From a virus, in the IMG/VR virus record IMGVR_UViG_3300009177_001484, positions 1 to 62,320 of that record: a DNA stretch of 62,320 nt; one strand, given 5' to 3'. Under the pieces are notes generated by a model. It was not told the origin of the DNA and searched no databases. It saw nothing but the letters and a program-made list of their open reading frames with translations. Below are positions 1 to 7,826 of this stretch, one piece after another. The first letter of the stretch is position 1; the number at the start of each line of letters is the position of its first letter. Made by a program: the position numbers and the translations under genes.

Positions 1-1305
1 TTATGCACTCCTGAGCTTGAGAACGTTGGTAGCATCTCCGGTGTCACTCCGGTAAAACGCCCCTGGCACGATTGCCTCTATTTCGTCGATGATGCCCTCG
101 ATCCCGGCCAGGCACTTGTCCAGATAGGCCGGGTCGAAAGGCGCGTAGATGTCGGTGGTGCTGCTGATCGGCCGATGGCCCATTTGCACCTCGAGCTGGT
201 CGGTCGGAACGCCGCGGGCAGGATCGCGCAGCAGCTGGGCTATCGATCGACGGATCAGTTTCTGCCCTGACTCCCCTTCGCCTGGGAGGTTGAGCGCGGT
301 CGCCATGCCTTCCCAGGACTTCCGAATACTACCGACGGTGACATAGGGGCCCTTGGTCTTGGCGACCGTCTTGATCTCGTGGACCAGCTGGTGTGGGCAC
401 CGGACGATCGCGCGATACTTCTTGGTCTGCCGGCGGCCCTTGGGATTAAGCGCGATCACGGCGCGACTGGCATTCCATTGCTTGCGTTCTGGATCGGTGG
501 AAAAGTCATAGACCGCATCAGGCCGTGCGACGGTCGCTACCGAGAAGCGCAAGAATCGCAGCAGTGGAACACGCGCCTTGGCGACCCGGATCTGATCGTC
601 CGGTGTAAACTCGCGGTTTCGTGCCAAGGCGAAGTTGAACATGGCCGCCAGTTCCTTGATGTCGCTGCGGTGTGTGGGCACCACGTTGACGTCGCGGGTG
701 GGGATCGGCCTGAACTGTGCGCGCTGGGTCGTGTCGTGGCGGCTGAAGGCGAGATTGATGGCAGCGGCGAGCTGGATGACAGAATTCTCGATCGTGCTCT
801 GCGCGCGCGCTCTCTGCCCGCCGTTCTCGAACAGGATGGGCTGCCTTGCCATCCACGCACGAAACTGCTCGATCCAGGATTCGTCTACGTCCTCGCAGGC
901 GACGTTCGGCTTTGCCAAAGTGCCGAGGTAGTTGACCACATGCGCCAGCCGGGCGCGGATCGCTTCCTTCGATTCCCGCTTGTCGCCGACCAGCAGCAGA
1001 TAATTGGAGATGGCGGTTGCCACTAGGAAGCCTTGCCCGCGCTGGCTGACGTGCCCGCAGGTGGGGCAGACGGCGACGCCTTGGGTTTCCTCGAGATATT
1101 TTGCATCGAGCGCTTTCCGCGCGGCTTCGTCATCGACAGTGCCCGTTGAAGCGCTTCGGTTGCGTCCTCTTGCTGAATCGTACCAGAAGATGGTGAGGTA
1201 GGGGCTCCGGAGATCACCGTTAGCTTTTCGGTCCCAGTCGAGCTTGAAGTCACCTCGTGCATAGAGGCCCTTCTTCGCGCCGCGAGTCTTTGGTCTGCCT
1301 GCCAC
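1..1305 (-). CDS. int: Tyrosine recombinase (phage integrase)
   Basis: 434 aa integrase that would join phage and host attachment sites. The C-terminal half carries the tyrosine-recombinase pattern: ARPDAV (first catalytic Arg), a basic strand around NPKGRRQTKKYR, KLIRRS in place of the usual HxxR box (His replaced by Lys), then MGHRPIS and the nucleophile Tyr in TDIYAPF. The N-terminal 90 residues resemble the arm-binding domain of phage integrases, followed by a CPTCG pair of cysteines. The start is GTG without a clear ribosome binding site. It is the last gene of the leftward early operon. The stop codon is the first triplet of the window, so attP or attL must lie just outside. One copy of the CACCGGA paired repeat (reverse orientation) falls in its 3' end. 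Confidence 0.93.
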   Translation of the reverse strand: MAGRPKTRGAKKGLYARGDFKLDWDRKANGDLRSPYLTIFWYDSARGRNRSASTGTVDDEAARKALDAKYLEETQGVAVCPTCGHVSQRGQGFLVATAISNYLLLVGDKRESKEAIRARLAHVVNYLGTLAKPNVACEDVDESWIEQFRAWMARQPILFENGGQRARAQSTIENSVIQLAAAINLAFSRHDTTQRAQFRPIPTRDVNVVPTHRSDIKELAAMFNFALARNREFTPDDQIRVAKARVPLLRFLRFSVATVARPDAVYDFSTDPERKQWNASRAVIALNPKGRRQTKKYRAIVRCPHQLVHEIKTVAKTKGPYVTVGSIRKSWEGMATALNLPGEGESGQKLIRRSIAQLLRDPARGVPTDQLEVQMGHRPISSTTDIYAPFDPAYLDKCLAGIEGIIDEIEAIVPGAFYRSDTGDATNVLKLRSA

Positions 1306-1466
1306 TTCAACGCTTTCGTGGCCGCCTCACCCAAGACCCGGAGCGCGCCCGATGCGGCCAATACATCGAGGTCATCCAGCGTCAACATCATCCCCCTGCC
1401 CGTCTCCTGGGCACGGCAAATCCGTCGATTGAGCTCAGATACGTCCTGTGGGAGCATGTTTGTCAA
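1023..1466 (-). CDS. Small protein overlapping the integrase start
   Basis: Reading frame of 147 codons. The first 55 codons lie upstream of the integrase and look protein-like (helical, LTLDDLDVLAASGALRVLG), whereas the rest overlaps the integrase in another frame and reads as Ser/Pro/Ala-rich sequence. A TTG start at 1466 has AGGAG eight bases upstream and overlaps the stop of the winged-helix gene (TTGA). The position between a DNA-binding regulator and int would suit an excisionase, but no excisionase motif is visible. The unusually long overlap leaves the true length uncertain. Confidence 0.45.
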   Translation of the reverse strand: MTNMLPQDVSELNRRICRAQETGRGMMLTLDDLDVLAASGALRVLGEAATKALKWQADQRLAARRRASMHEVTSSSTGTEKLTVISGAPTSPSSGTIQQEDATEALQRALSMTKPRGKRSMQNISRKPKASPSAPPAGTSASAGKAS

Positions 1467-1990
1467 CGGGCCGACTCCTGCATGCCGGGACCTACGATTC
1501 GGCGGGAATCGGAGACTGGCGGAAATCCGCCATTCACCGGACCTTCACCGGACGAAGATATTTTTTGCTTTTGAGGCTTAGACCCTGGTGAAAACGTCAT
1601 TTGAGCGACGGGCGCGTCTTCAGATGGCTGGATCCACTCCGCGATTCGCACGTGGTCGGCCAGGCGGTACCCAAGACCGTAAACGCCAACGATCGGGTCG
1701 ACATTGGAATTGGCGACGCGAAGCTTTGCCCGAATCCGCTTCATGTGCGCATCGATCGAGCGGTCGCAGGCTTCGGAATATTCCCCTTGCGCGACGTCCA
1801 TAAGGTCGTTGCGTGTTTTGACTACGCCAGGACGACGCGCGAGAGCCTCCAGGATGTTAAACTCGGCCAAGCTGATCGGGATGACGTGCGCGTGCCAGAT
1901 GACAGCCACCCGCGCCCGGTCGAGGATCAGGGTCTCGATCGGGAGCACGCCATGCCCGCCGCAGCATTCGCAGGTGACGACCTGGATCAT
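1463..1990 (-). CDS. Orphan OmpR/PhoB-type winged-helix regulator
   Basis: 175 aa. Residues about 25-110 match the C-terminal DNA-binding domain of OmpR/PhoB response regulators: PISLAEFNILEALARRPG, then RSIDAHMKRIRAKL (recognition helix) and the closing VYGLGYRL strand. There is no receiver domain, so it cannot be controlled by phosphorylation in the classical way. A short N-terminal CECCGGHG motif could bind metal. The start at 1990 is chosen because its ATG overlaps the TGA of the ASCH gene (ATGA). The C-terminal 60 residues are low complexity and contain a CACCGGA paired repeat. Next to int, it may regulate early transcription or recombination direction; that is inference. Confidence 0.75.
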   Translation of the reverse strand: MIQVVTCECCGGHGVLPIETLILDRARVAVIWHAHVIPISLAEFNILEALARRPGVVKTRNDLMDVAQGEYSEACDRSIDAHMKRIRAKLRVANSNVDPIVGVYGLGYRLADHVRIAEWIQPSEDAPVAQMTFSPGSKPQKQKISSSGEGPVNGGFPPVSDSRRIVGPGMQESAR

Positions 1991-2475
1991 GGCAGCACAC
2001 TTTCTGCTGTTGGCCAGTTCCAAAGACCCTGGCGCCCCTTCATCGGAATTGGTTGGGGCCATTTCTCGATATCGAGCATCGGCCAACCCCAGTTCGCGTG
2101 CTCGTTCCGATCGCTGTCGTTGACGTGCTCGAGACCAAACTCTTCGGCGATGTCGATGCCATTTCTCGGCTCGCCGACGATGGCGGTTCCTATTCCAGCG
2201 GCAAGGGGAAGGCCGTCTGGCTTCTTAAAGTGATATAGCGGCATCAGGAGATCGAGCGTCGGCTTCTTATGCAGACAGACTTGATCCTCGTACCCCATTT
2301 CCAGCAGGTCGACGATGTGGCGAAGTTCCTCGGCCTTCATCTGCCGCGTTGCCGCGTGGATCACGATTCGCTGGCCGATTATCGACTTCGGCGCGCGCCA
2401 GCCGCGAAACTCATAGGGTTTGGCACCCTCGATGATCAGCGAAGCCCAAGGCTGCCAGACGGTTAGAACTTTCAT
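1987..2475 (-). CDS. ASCH-domain protein
   Basis: 162 aa starting MKVLTVWQPWASLIIEGAK, the hallmark opening of ASCH (PUA-like) proteins, which bind RNA or nucleotides; a conserved W and the GRWRAP-like segment (FRGWRAPK) follow. The start at 2475 overlaps the upstream stop as ATGA. It is widespread in phages and often of unknown purpose. The substrate cannot be told from sequence. Confidence 0.8.
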   Translation of the reverse strand: MKVLTVWQPWASLIIEGAKPYEFRGWRAPKSIIGQRIVIHAATRQMKAEELRHIVDLLEMGYEDQVCLHKKPTLDLLMPLYHFKKPDGLPLAAGIGTAIVGEPRNGIDIAEEFGLEHVNDSDRNEHANWGWPMLDIEKWPQPIPMKGRQGLWNWPTAESVLP

Positions 2476-2786
2476 ACAAACACCCATGTCGCGAGGATCC
2501 ACCAGAGCAGCTTGCACGCGACATGGATCGCTTGGTCCTGGTTGAAGGAAATCCACTTGCGGCCCTTGCTGTAGTCCGTTCCGGCGTGGATCAGGATTTC
2601 GGCGCCGCAAAGCAGCCAGCTTCCCGTGATCAGCTGGACAGCGACTCCATGAATGATCGCGTGATATGCGAGCGCCAGTCGCCAGGATGCGCCAGGCACC
2701 AACCGGTTTTTCTGGCGCGACAGGAAATCGCCCTGGAGCGGATAGTCGCACACGGCGTGGGCCGCGATGAGGTAGAGCAGCATCAC
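2472..2786 (-). CDS. DUF3307-like membrane protein
   Basis: 104 aa with several hydrophobic segments and the DUF3307 signature: an early AHAVCDYPLQGDFL motif, paired histidines in AYHAIIHG, and a terminal tryptophan-rich span (LLWWILATWVF). Family members are polytopic inner-membrane proteins common in phages and without an assigned function. It overlaps both neighbours by four bases. Confidence 0.72.
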   Translation of the reverse strand: MMLLYLIAAHAVCDYPLQGDFLSRQKNRLVPGASWRLALAYHAIIHGVAVQLITGSWLLCGAEILIHAGTDYSKGRKWISFNQDQAIHVACKLLWWILATWVFV

Positions 2787-2974
2787 AGCAGCCGTTCCCC
2801 AGCGGCCAACGTGCGATAGTCCTCGGCGATCGCTTCCATGACGCCGATCTGGCGGTCAGCCTGCGCCTGGGTCATTTTGTTGTTAGCAACACGACGCGAA
2901 TAGACGTGCCGGCGATAGCCGAGCTCGCGCTCGACGGCTTTTAGCTTTTCTTCTGCGGTGAAAGGCGCAATCAC
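2783..2974 (-). CDS. Small phage protein, unknown
   Basis: 63 aa, charged and helical (EEKLKAVERELGYRRHVY, QAQADRQIGVMEAIAEDYRTL). Sequences of this form are common beside phage early genes, but no function is known to me. It is linked by ATGA overlap to the MarR-like gene upstream. Confidence 0.7.
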   Translation of the reverse strand: MIAPFTAEEKLKAVERELGYRRHVYSRRVANNKMTQAQADRQIGVMEAIAEDYRTLAAGERLL

Positions 2975-3270
2975 GGCGTGATCTCCTGCAGCCGACAGCG
3001 CTCCCGGCGACCCCGCATCGTTGCTTCAAGGATCACCGACCGGCCGTCATCCGGATCGCGCAGGCGTTGCACCCAACCTTCGGCTTCGAAGTGATCTACC
3101 ACCCGTGTGATGACTGGCTTCGACACCTTCATCTTACGTGCGACTTCGCGGACGTAGTGAGGACCGTCCTCATCGCAAACCACGGCGAGGAATGCCAACT
3201 GTCGCGTGGTCATATCGATGTAGTTGTTAGATCTGACCCATGCGAGAGCGGTTTTAGCGAGATCCAACAT
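2971..3270 (-). CDS. MarR-like winged-helix regulator
   Basis: 99 aa. A winged helix-turn-helix covers most of the protein: RQLAFLAVVCDEDGPHYVREVARKMKVSKPVITRVVDHFEAEGWVQR, followed by the wing DPDDGRSVILEAT, which is the typical MarR DxRxxxxxLT region. It lacks the long dimerisation helices of full-length MarR proteins (about 140 aa). The start overlaps the upstream stop (TGATG). It may act on phage or host promoters. Confidence 0.75.
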   Translation of the reverse strand: MLDLAKTALAWVRSNNYIDMTTRQLAFLAVVCDEDGPHYVREVARKMKVSKPVITRVVDHFEAEGWVQRLRDPDDGRSVILEATMRGRRERCRLQEITP

Positions 3271-3530
3271 CAGGCCAGCCCCCGCTCGACCATCATCGCG
3301 AACGCCTGCAGTTCCTGCTCAATCGCCTCCATCTGCGCCATGTCGTTGGCGGTCGGGTCAGCGCCGGGATCGAGCGCATGGCCCATCATCGCGTTCCACA
3401 AGTGCCAGGCACCCGCGAAGAACGCGCAACGCATCTCCCGGCGCTGAGTGTCGTTGGTCTCGCTTGGGATCGCAGCGGCCTCAAGCGACTTCCAGCCCTG
3501 CTGGATGATGTCGAATTGCACTTCAGCCAT
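3270..3530 (-). CDS. Hypothetical phage protein
   Basis: 86 aa with a conserved-looking core (MRCAFFAGAWHLWNAMMG) of a type I have seen repeatedly in phage early operons. No catalytic motif is visible. It is predicted helical and soluble. Confidence 0.7.
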   Translation of the reverse strand: MAEVQFDIIQQGWKSLEAAAIPSETNDTQRREMRCAFFAGAWHLWNAMMGHALDPGADPTANDMAQMEAIEQELQAFAMMVERGLA

Positions 3531-3855
3531 CGTCCTTCTCCAGGTTAACGACGATGATTTCGGTACCCTTGGGCAGCTTTGCGAGAATGGCTTCTAGGTC
3601 GGGTTTGGCGATCTTCCCCAGCCACTCGTCCCAAAGCAGATCCGGCCGCGCGAACTCGTGCGTATAGACGTCTCGGCCAAGCAAATCGGTAACGCAGCGA
3701 TGAAACTCACCAAACGGCATGCACATATTTTCCTGTCTGAGCTGGAAAATCGCGCGCTCCTGATCAGACATCTGCCGCCAACGCTCTTCAGAGCCGAACT
3801 GGATCGCTTCGGCGCGGGTAAACTGATATTCAGCCAAGTGACTTGGATCATACAT
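3523..3855 (-). CDS. DUF7736-like phage protein
   Basis: 110 aa. The segment FGEFHRCVTDLLGRDVYTHEFARPDLLWDEW resembles a conserved phage domain of unknown function (from memory DUF7736). The C-terminus overlaps the next gene by eight bases. There are no nucleotide-binding or metal motifs. Confidence 0.65.
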   Translation of the reverse strand: MYDPSHLAEYQFTRAEAIQFGSEERWRQMSDQERAIFQLRQENMCMPFGEFHRCVTDLLGRDVYTHEFARPDLLWDEWLGKIAKPDLEAILAKLPKGTEIIVVNLEKDDG

Positions 3856-4228
3856 TGGTGCGCACCTCGCCGGCTGGCTCGTAGTACCGGCTCAGCAGCA
3901 GGCATTCGCGCATGCCGCCATTCTTCGACAGAATTCCCACGATACAATCGAAGTCGATCGTCGCCAGCGCGTATCCAGGCGAGATCGTTTCGATCAGCTG
4001 GAGCATGCGTGCGAACTCTGGAGCGTCCAGGTACCGGATGAAGATACCTACACCGCCGAGGAAGTTGGTCGCCTGCCAGAGACCCTGCTTGCCGCGGATC
4101 ATATCCCCCGGGCTGAAGCGATGCACCTCGCCCAGCTTTGCAAAGCTGTCCGCCAGCGAGATCCGCGCGGTGGCTTCCTCGACAACCGGGGCTGGCTCTT
4201 CGTGCATCTGTAAAAACTGGTCGAACAT
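3848..4228 (-). CDS. Hypothetical protein
   Basis: 126 aa, mixed alpha/beta, not recognised. It contains GDMIRGKQGLWQATNFLGG and a hydrophobic core near the end. It is retained because it sits in an unbroken chain of overlapping leftward genes. Confidence 0.65.
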   Translation of the reverse strand: MFDQFLQMHEEPAPVVEEATARISLADSFAKLGEVHRFSPGDMIRGKQGLWQATNFLGGVGIFIRYLDAPEFARMLQLIETISPGYALATIDFDCIVGILSKNGGMRECLLLSRYYEPAGEVRTNV

Positions 4229-4560
4229 CAGATTTCTCCCCGCATGAATTCAGGTAGTTCGAAATCAATGTGATCATCAGGCGCCGGCAGCGCGGTGCTC
4301 TCCCGATATTCGACAGGACGATAGGGCCTAAGCTCGGTGTACCGCCCGGCATCGCGCGCGATCTCCTCGGAAACGGGGCGAAGGGCGTAGACGGACGTGA
4401 CGCCATAGAATTCCGTCACAACCTCGTCGTTGGCGCCGTGGATATCGACCCGGAGCATCTTGCCGCCGGCGATCTCCACTTCCCGGACAAACCCAGGGCG
4501 CTTGCGATGGCCCATGAGCTCGAGGATAGCCCAGGACTCGAATGGAGGTTCTGTGCTCAC
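4228..4560 (-). CDS. Conserved phage protein, acetyltransferase-like context unknown
   Basis: 110 aa. It begins WAILELMGHRKRPGFVREVE and continues through a beta-rich region to YALRPVSEE. This pattern recurs in many phage and prophage genomes without assigned function. It shares a stop/start overlap with its neighbour on each side. Confidence 0.7.
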   Translation of the reverse strand: MSTEPPFESWAILELMGHRKRPGFVREVEIAGGKMLRVDIHGANDEVVTEFYGVTSVYALRPVSEEIARDAGRYTELRPYRPVEYRESTALPAPDDHIDFELPEFMRGEI

Positions 4561-4754
4561 TTCGCCTTCCTCCGCGCTTTCGCAGCAGCATGTGCCGCCG
4601 GCGTCATCCCATAATCAGGATGGTTCTTAGAGAGATTGGCGGTGGCGACGGGTTCACGCTCGCCTGCCGCGGGGAAGCGTGCGCGCTTATCCGCCATCTT
4701 CGCTTTATGGGCTGTCTTGATGTCGATCGGCGAGGTGCCGCGTTGCGCTTTCAT
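4557..4754 (-). CDS. Small basic hypothetical protein
   Basis: 65 aa, rich in Lys, Arg and Ala (KTAHKAKMADKRARFP, AAHAAAKARRKAK), so it probably contacts nucleic acid. An upstream in-frame ATG exists at 4799, but the start at 4754 overlaps the previous stop as ATGA and has AAGGGAG about eight bases ahead, so it is preferred. Confidence 0.6.
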   Translation of the reverse strand: MKAQRGTSPIDIKTAHKAKMADKRARFPAAGEREPVATANLSKNHPDYGMTPAAHAAAKARRKAK

Positions 4755-4975
4755 AACAAACTCCCTTGGGTCGATTCCGGTGAATTTCTGCGCAGCCATT
4801 CGACCGCTTCCTCGCGCGCTTCGCGGTAGGGCTCAGGCTCGCGGCGTACCCTGTTCCAGGTCGCGTAAACCTTTCGCTGCAGATCGAGCGGCAGGCGCTT
4901 CCAGTGCGGGAGGCACATCAGCTTGTCTGTCGGACAGTCGATGGTGCATCCTGGAGCGGCGCAGCAGTGGGTCAC
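4751..4975 (-). CDS. Small Cys-containing phage protein
   Basis: 74 aa with a probable zinc site: THCCAAPGCTIDCP followed by LMCLPHWKRLP. This Cys/His arrangement with a following W and RVRREPEPYREAREEAVEW helix is a familiar small phage protein of unknown role. The GTG start at 4975 overlaps the TGA of the membrane micro-gene upstream (GTGA); the longer in-frame start at 5047 is rejected. Confidence 0.68.
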   Translation of the reverse strand: MTHCCAAPGCTIDCPTDKLMCLPHWKRLPLDLQRKVYATWNRVRREPEPYREAREEAVEWLRRNSPESTQGSLL

Positions 4976-5100
4976 GACGTCACCAGGTGCCAGGCGGCGG
5001 CGAAGAAGAAGGCCGCGAGGGCGATCACAACGAGCAGGCACCCGCACCCTACGTTTTGGACTATGCTCACTGCCTTTGCGGCGGCTTCTTCATCCCGCAT
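4972..5100 (-). CDS. Single-span membrane micro-protein
   Basis: 42 aa peptide. A short charged N-terminus (MRDEEAAAKAV) precedes one hydrophobic span (CLLVVIALAAFFFAAAW). The stop overlaps the next GTG start and the start overlaps the end of the upstream gene by eleven bases, which fits the tight packing of this operon. Function unknown. Confidence 0.6.
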   Translation of the reverse strand: MRDEEAAAKAVSIVQNVGCGCLLVVIALAAFFFAAAWHLVTS

Positions 5101-5302
5101 CGCCTACGCCTTCCCAGATGATGACGGCGGGCTTGCGAACGTCTTCCATCGCCTCGGTCAGCGCCTCGCCGACGGTCGGCGCTTTCCGCTCAATGCCGAG
5201 TACGCCCTTGCGAAACACGATCGCACTGTCGGCCAGGCGCATGTGGATGCGCGGACGGCTATCCATGCCGCCGAGCAGCTCGTTGGGGCCGCGCCTAGCC
5301 AC
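5090..5302 (-). CDS. Hypothetical protein
   Basis: 70 aa, not recognised. The GTG start at 5302 is supported by GGGGAGG seven bases upstream; an internal ATG at 5266 is the alternative. The C-terminal half (GEALTEAMEDVRKPAVIIWEGVG) looks like a compact alpha/beta fold. Confidence 0.6.
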   Translation of the reverse strand: MARRGPNELLGGMDSRPRIHMRLADSAIVFRKGVLGIERKAPTVGEALTEAMEDVRKPAVIIWEGVGDAG

Positions 5303-5894
5303 GGGCTGCCCTCCCCGCGTCTCGAGCGGCATTCAATCGCGCCATGGCCGCATCGCTACCGCCAGCGTCAGGGTGGGCCTTTCGCGCTTTTTCGCGATAG
5401 CGCGCTTCGATCTCATCGATCGATGCGGCCGGCGACAACTCAAGGGTTTGAAACCACTGTTCGGGCGCCGGCAGTGCCTGGTACCCGGTGAATACCTGTT
5501 CGACGGTGCCGACGCCCCAACGATCCATGCCCCGGATCGCCTCGATGTGCTTCGCGATCGCGTTGACGTTGTCGGCAACACGATTCCAGGTGTCGCAGGC
5601 CAGGGCAGTATCCTTGCCTTTCAGCTTGAAATAGACAGCGACGCCCGCGTCATAGGGTTCGGACCCGGTGGCCGAGATCGCACCGTTGACGCGCCGCTCG
5701 CGATTGGTCGAGACGATGATTTCCTTGGCGTTTAGCCGACCGAGCTCGCTCTCCAGACGATCGAACGCCGTCGCGAGTGTTAGCGTCTTCTGGCCTGAGC
5801 CATCGTTGCCACGCTCATGGAATGACGCGGTTTTGCGACTGCCACGGCGTGGCCAGCCCGCAGGCCAAGTCAAAGGGTAATTTGTCGGGCCCAT
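5295..5894 (-). CDS. J-domain-containing phage protein
   Basis: 199 aa. The C-terminal 55 residues form a J-domain-like unit (SIDEIEARYREKARKAHPDAGG) with the HPD tripeptide needed to stimulate Hsp70 ATPase. The N-terminal 140 residues (starting MGPTNYPLTWPAGWPR, then FDRLESELGRLNAKEIIVS and AVYFKLKGKDTALACDTWNR) are a separate conserved phage domain. The start at 5894 overlaps the upstream stop (TGATG). It probably recruits host DnaK to a phage complex; partner unknown. Confidence 0.78.
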   Translation of the reverse strand: MGPTNYPLTWPAGWPRRGSRKTASFHERGNDGSGQKTLTLATAFDRLESELGRLNAKEIIVSTNRERRVNGAISATGSEPYDAGVAVYFKLKGKDTALACDTWNRVADNVNAIAKHIEAIRGMDRWGVGTVEQVFTGYQALPAPEQWFQTLELSPAASIDEIEARYREKARKAHPDAGGSDAAMARLNAARDAGRAARG

Positions 5895-6244
5895 CAGGCA
5901 GCCCGCCCTTCGCACGCTTCAAGCGCACGGAAATAAATGGTTTCGAAGGTGTGGACCTGGGCACAGTCGATGCAGACGTTCACCGCCGGCGACTGATCCA
6001 TGACGATCCCAGGATCTCGGGCCGCGAATATCTCGGCCAATGGCGCAGTGCGCGGATCGCCGCCCCACATGCTGATCAGCCCAATCCGTTCGCGGATCGC
6101 GTTGGCATCGATGCCGACCCGCTGCAGCGGTGCCCGGTAGAACAGCGGAAAGCCCGTGCTGAGCAGCTGCTTTTGACAGCAGACGCACGGGGTCAGCTCC
6201 TCTCCCTTCAACTTCGGCAAAGCTGCGAGCGGGTCTTCCATCAT
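5894..6244 (-). CDS. Four-cysteine hypothetical protein
   Basis: 116 aa starting MMEDPLAALPKLKG. Two CxxC pairs (PCVCCQKQ and VCIDCAQ) about 80 residues apart suggest one zinc site. It overlaps the J-domain gene and starts four bases after the HU-like gene, so it belongs to the same transcript. No function is recognised. Confidence 0.68.
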   Translation of the reverse strand: MMEDPLAALPKLKGEELTPCVCCQKQLLSTGFPLFYRAPLQRVGIDANAIRERIGLISMWGGDPRTAPLAEIFAARDPGIVMDQSPAVNVCIDCAQVHTFETIYFRALEACEGRAA

Positions 6245-6248
6245 GGCC

Positions 6249-6506
6249 TCAAAGGTTGCTGGATGGTTTGAAGGCGACCCGTTCACGACCAACCGTCGTG
6301 ACCATCTCGCCGGTGCGGGGATTGCGGACCTGGCGGCCCCCTTCCCGGTATTTCTTCTTGAACGAGCCGAACCCGGGTAGCCGCGCTGCGCCGTCTCGGT
6401 TGATGACGGCCCGGACCGCGTCGACCGTTGCGGAGAATGCGCGCTCCGCATCCGCGTTCGACAAGCCGGTGGCCGACTTCATCTCATCGATGATCGCTTT
6501 CTTCAT
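6249..6506 (-). CDS. HU/IHF-family DNA-binding protein
   Basis: 85 aa, close to the 90 aa of HU. It has the family layout: helical N-terminus (MKKAIIDEMKSATGLSNADAER), LPGFGSF, the DNA-intercalating arm GGRQVRNPRTGEMV, and the closing VAFKPSSNL. It bends DNA as a dimer. The phage copy probably serves recombination or replication, since its ATG overlaps the recT stop (ATGA). Confidence 0.9.
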   Translation of the reverse strand: MKKAIIDEMKSATGLSNADAERAFSATVDAVRAVINRDGAARLPGFGSFKKKYREGGRQVRNPRTGEMVTTVGRERVAFKPSSNL

Positions 6507-7825
6507 TGGTGGTCTTCCTTGCCGGACTGTCCGTGATCGTCGCCAGCCGGTCCGGCGCCGGCCTGGCTGCCACCTGACGCAAGATCCGCCAGGCGATCGG
6601 AGAGATAGGTGTTCACTTCCTCGGCGATCGGTCCGGGCGCGGCATCGATCAGAAGCGCCTCGCGCTCCCAGAGCCGGTCGATATCCTCGCTGGCCTTCGC
6701 CGCGTCGGCCATGGTGCGCACGGCCGCGAGCCAGAGCTGCCAATCCTCTTCGGTGGCGGGAATCGAGCGCTTCTCCTGTGCGTCATCCCTGACCTGCTCG
6801 CCCTGCGCGTCCGCATCGTCAGTGCCGGCGTCATCATCCTGATGATCCTGGACGGCCGCGTGTTTCGCTTGCTTCGGCGCATCGTCGTGATCGCGGTCGA
6901 CATCCTCGATCTCGCGCTCGTCGACCTCGGCGCGCGGCCCGAAATCGGTGATATCGATCCGCCTGCTATCGTCCTCGAGCGATCGGAACTGCTCGCGCGT
7001 CGGCCGTGCCGGTGTCGGCAGGGCCTTATCCTTCGGAGCCGGATCGAACTGCGGAAACATCTCGCGGGCTTCGGCATCGACGCCGGTATAACCCGGCAGC
7101 TGCTTGGCGTGACGCCGCGCGACGGTCTTCTGGCCCATTTCGGTCGGCCAGGTCTTGTGGACCGGTCCTGACTGGGAGTTGGCGACGACATAGTCGACCT
7201 GGGCCTGGGTCATATATTCGACGCTGACAGTGCCGTTGGTCTTCCACGCGATCGAGTAATAGCCGGCGATCGGACCGCGTTTTTCCTCCTCGGTGATGAT
7301 GTCGTGCTCGACCCCGGGATTCGAACCGCGCCGTATCTTGAACCGCCCTTCGGCGATCTCGTTCTTGTAGACCACGTCGGTCTGGAAATCAGCCATGTCG
7401 GGGCTGCGCAGGATCTTCTTGCGCACGCCGGCTATCATCGACTGATACCGCGCTTCCTTGCGAAAGAAGGTACGCGTGCCTTCCTTGACCTTGTTGTTCG
7501 ACGGCACCAGAGCCGCTTCGACCCCATCGGGTTTCAGTTGGTCATAGGCGGCGCGCATGCAGGCTGTGATGATCGACGGAAAATAGCATTCGAGAATGTC
7601 GGGCTTGTTCCGGATCGCGATCAGGATGATCGTGCGGAACGCATCGAACGTCATGTCGTTCGGCAGGACATACTCGATCGCGCGCTGCATGCTGCCGAGG
7701 CCCGCCATCAGCTCGCGCGAAAGTTCCTGGATCTGCTCGGGGGTCAGCGCCGGCTTTTCCTCGCGCTTGTCGGGATGCTGGTTACCCTGCCGGTTGCGGC
7801 GGTCGAGTTGCCTAGTCTGGGCCAT
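6503..7825 (-). CDS. recT: RecT-type single-strand annealing protein
   Basis: 440 aa. The first 250 residues match RecT/Bet annealing proteins (TFDAFRTIILIAIRNKPDI, FFRKEARYQSMIAGVRKKIL, DVVYKNE, IAGYYSIAWK). This is longer than typical RecT (about 270 aa) because of an acidic tail (DHQDDDAGTDDADAQ) and a C-terminal helical extension. It anneals complementary strands during phage recombination. RecT systems normally pair with a 5'-3' exonuclease; none is recognisable next to it. Confidence 0.85.
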   Translation of the reverse strand: MAQTRQLDRRNRQGNQHPDKREEKPALTPEQIQELSRELMAGLGSMQRAIEYVLPNDMTFDAFRTIILIAIRNKPDILECYFPSIITACMRAAYDQLKPDGVEAALVPSNNKVKEGTRTFFRKEARYQSMIAGVRKKILRSPDMADFQTDVVYKNEIAEGRFKIRRGSNPGVEHDIITEEEKRGPIAGYYSIAWKTNGTVSVEYMTQAQVDYVVANSQSGPVHKTWPTEMGQKTVARRHAKQLPGYTGVDAEAREMFPQFDPAPKDKALPTPARPTREQFRSLEDDSRRIDITDFGPRAEVDEREIEDVDRDHDDAPKQAKHAAVQDHQDDDAGTDDADAQGEQVRDDAQEKRSIPATEEDWQLWLAAVRTMADAAKASEDIDRLWEREALLIDAAPGPIAEEVNTYLSDRLADLASGGSQAGAGPAGDDHGQSGKEDHQ

Positions 7826-7826
7826 A

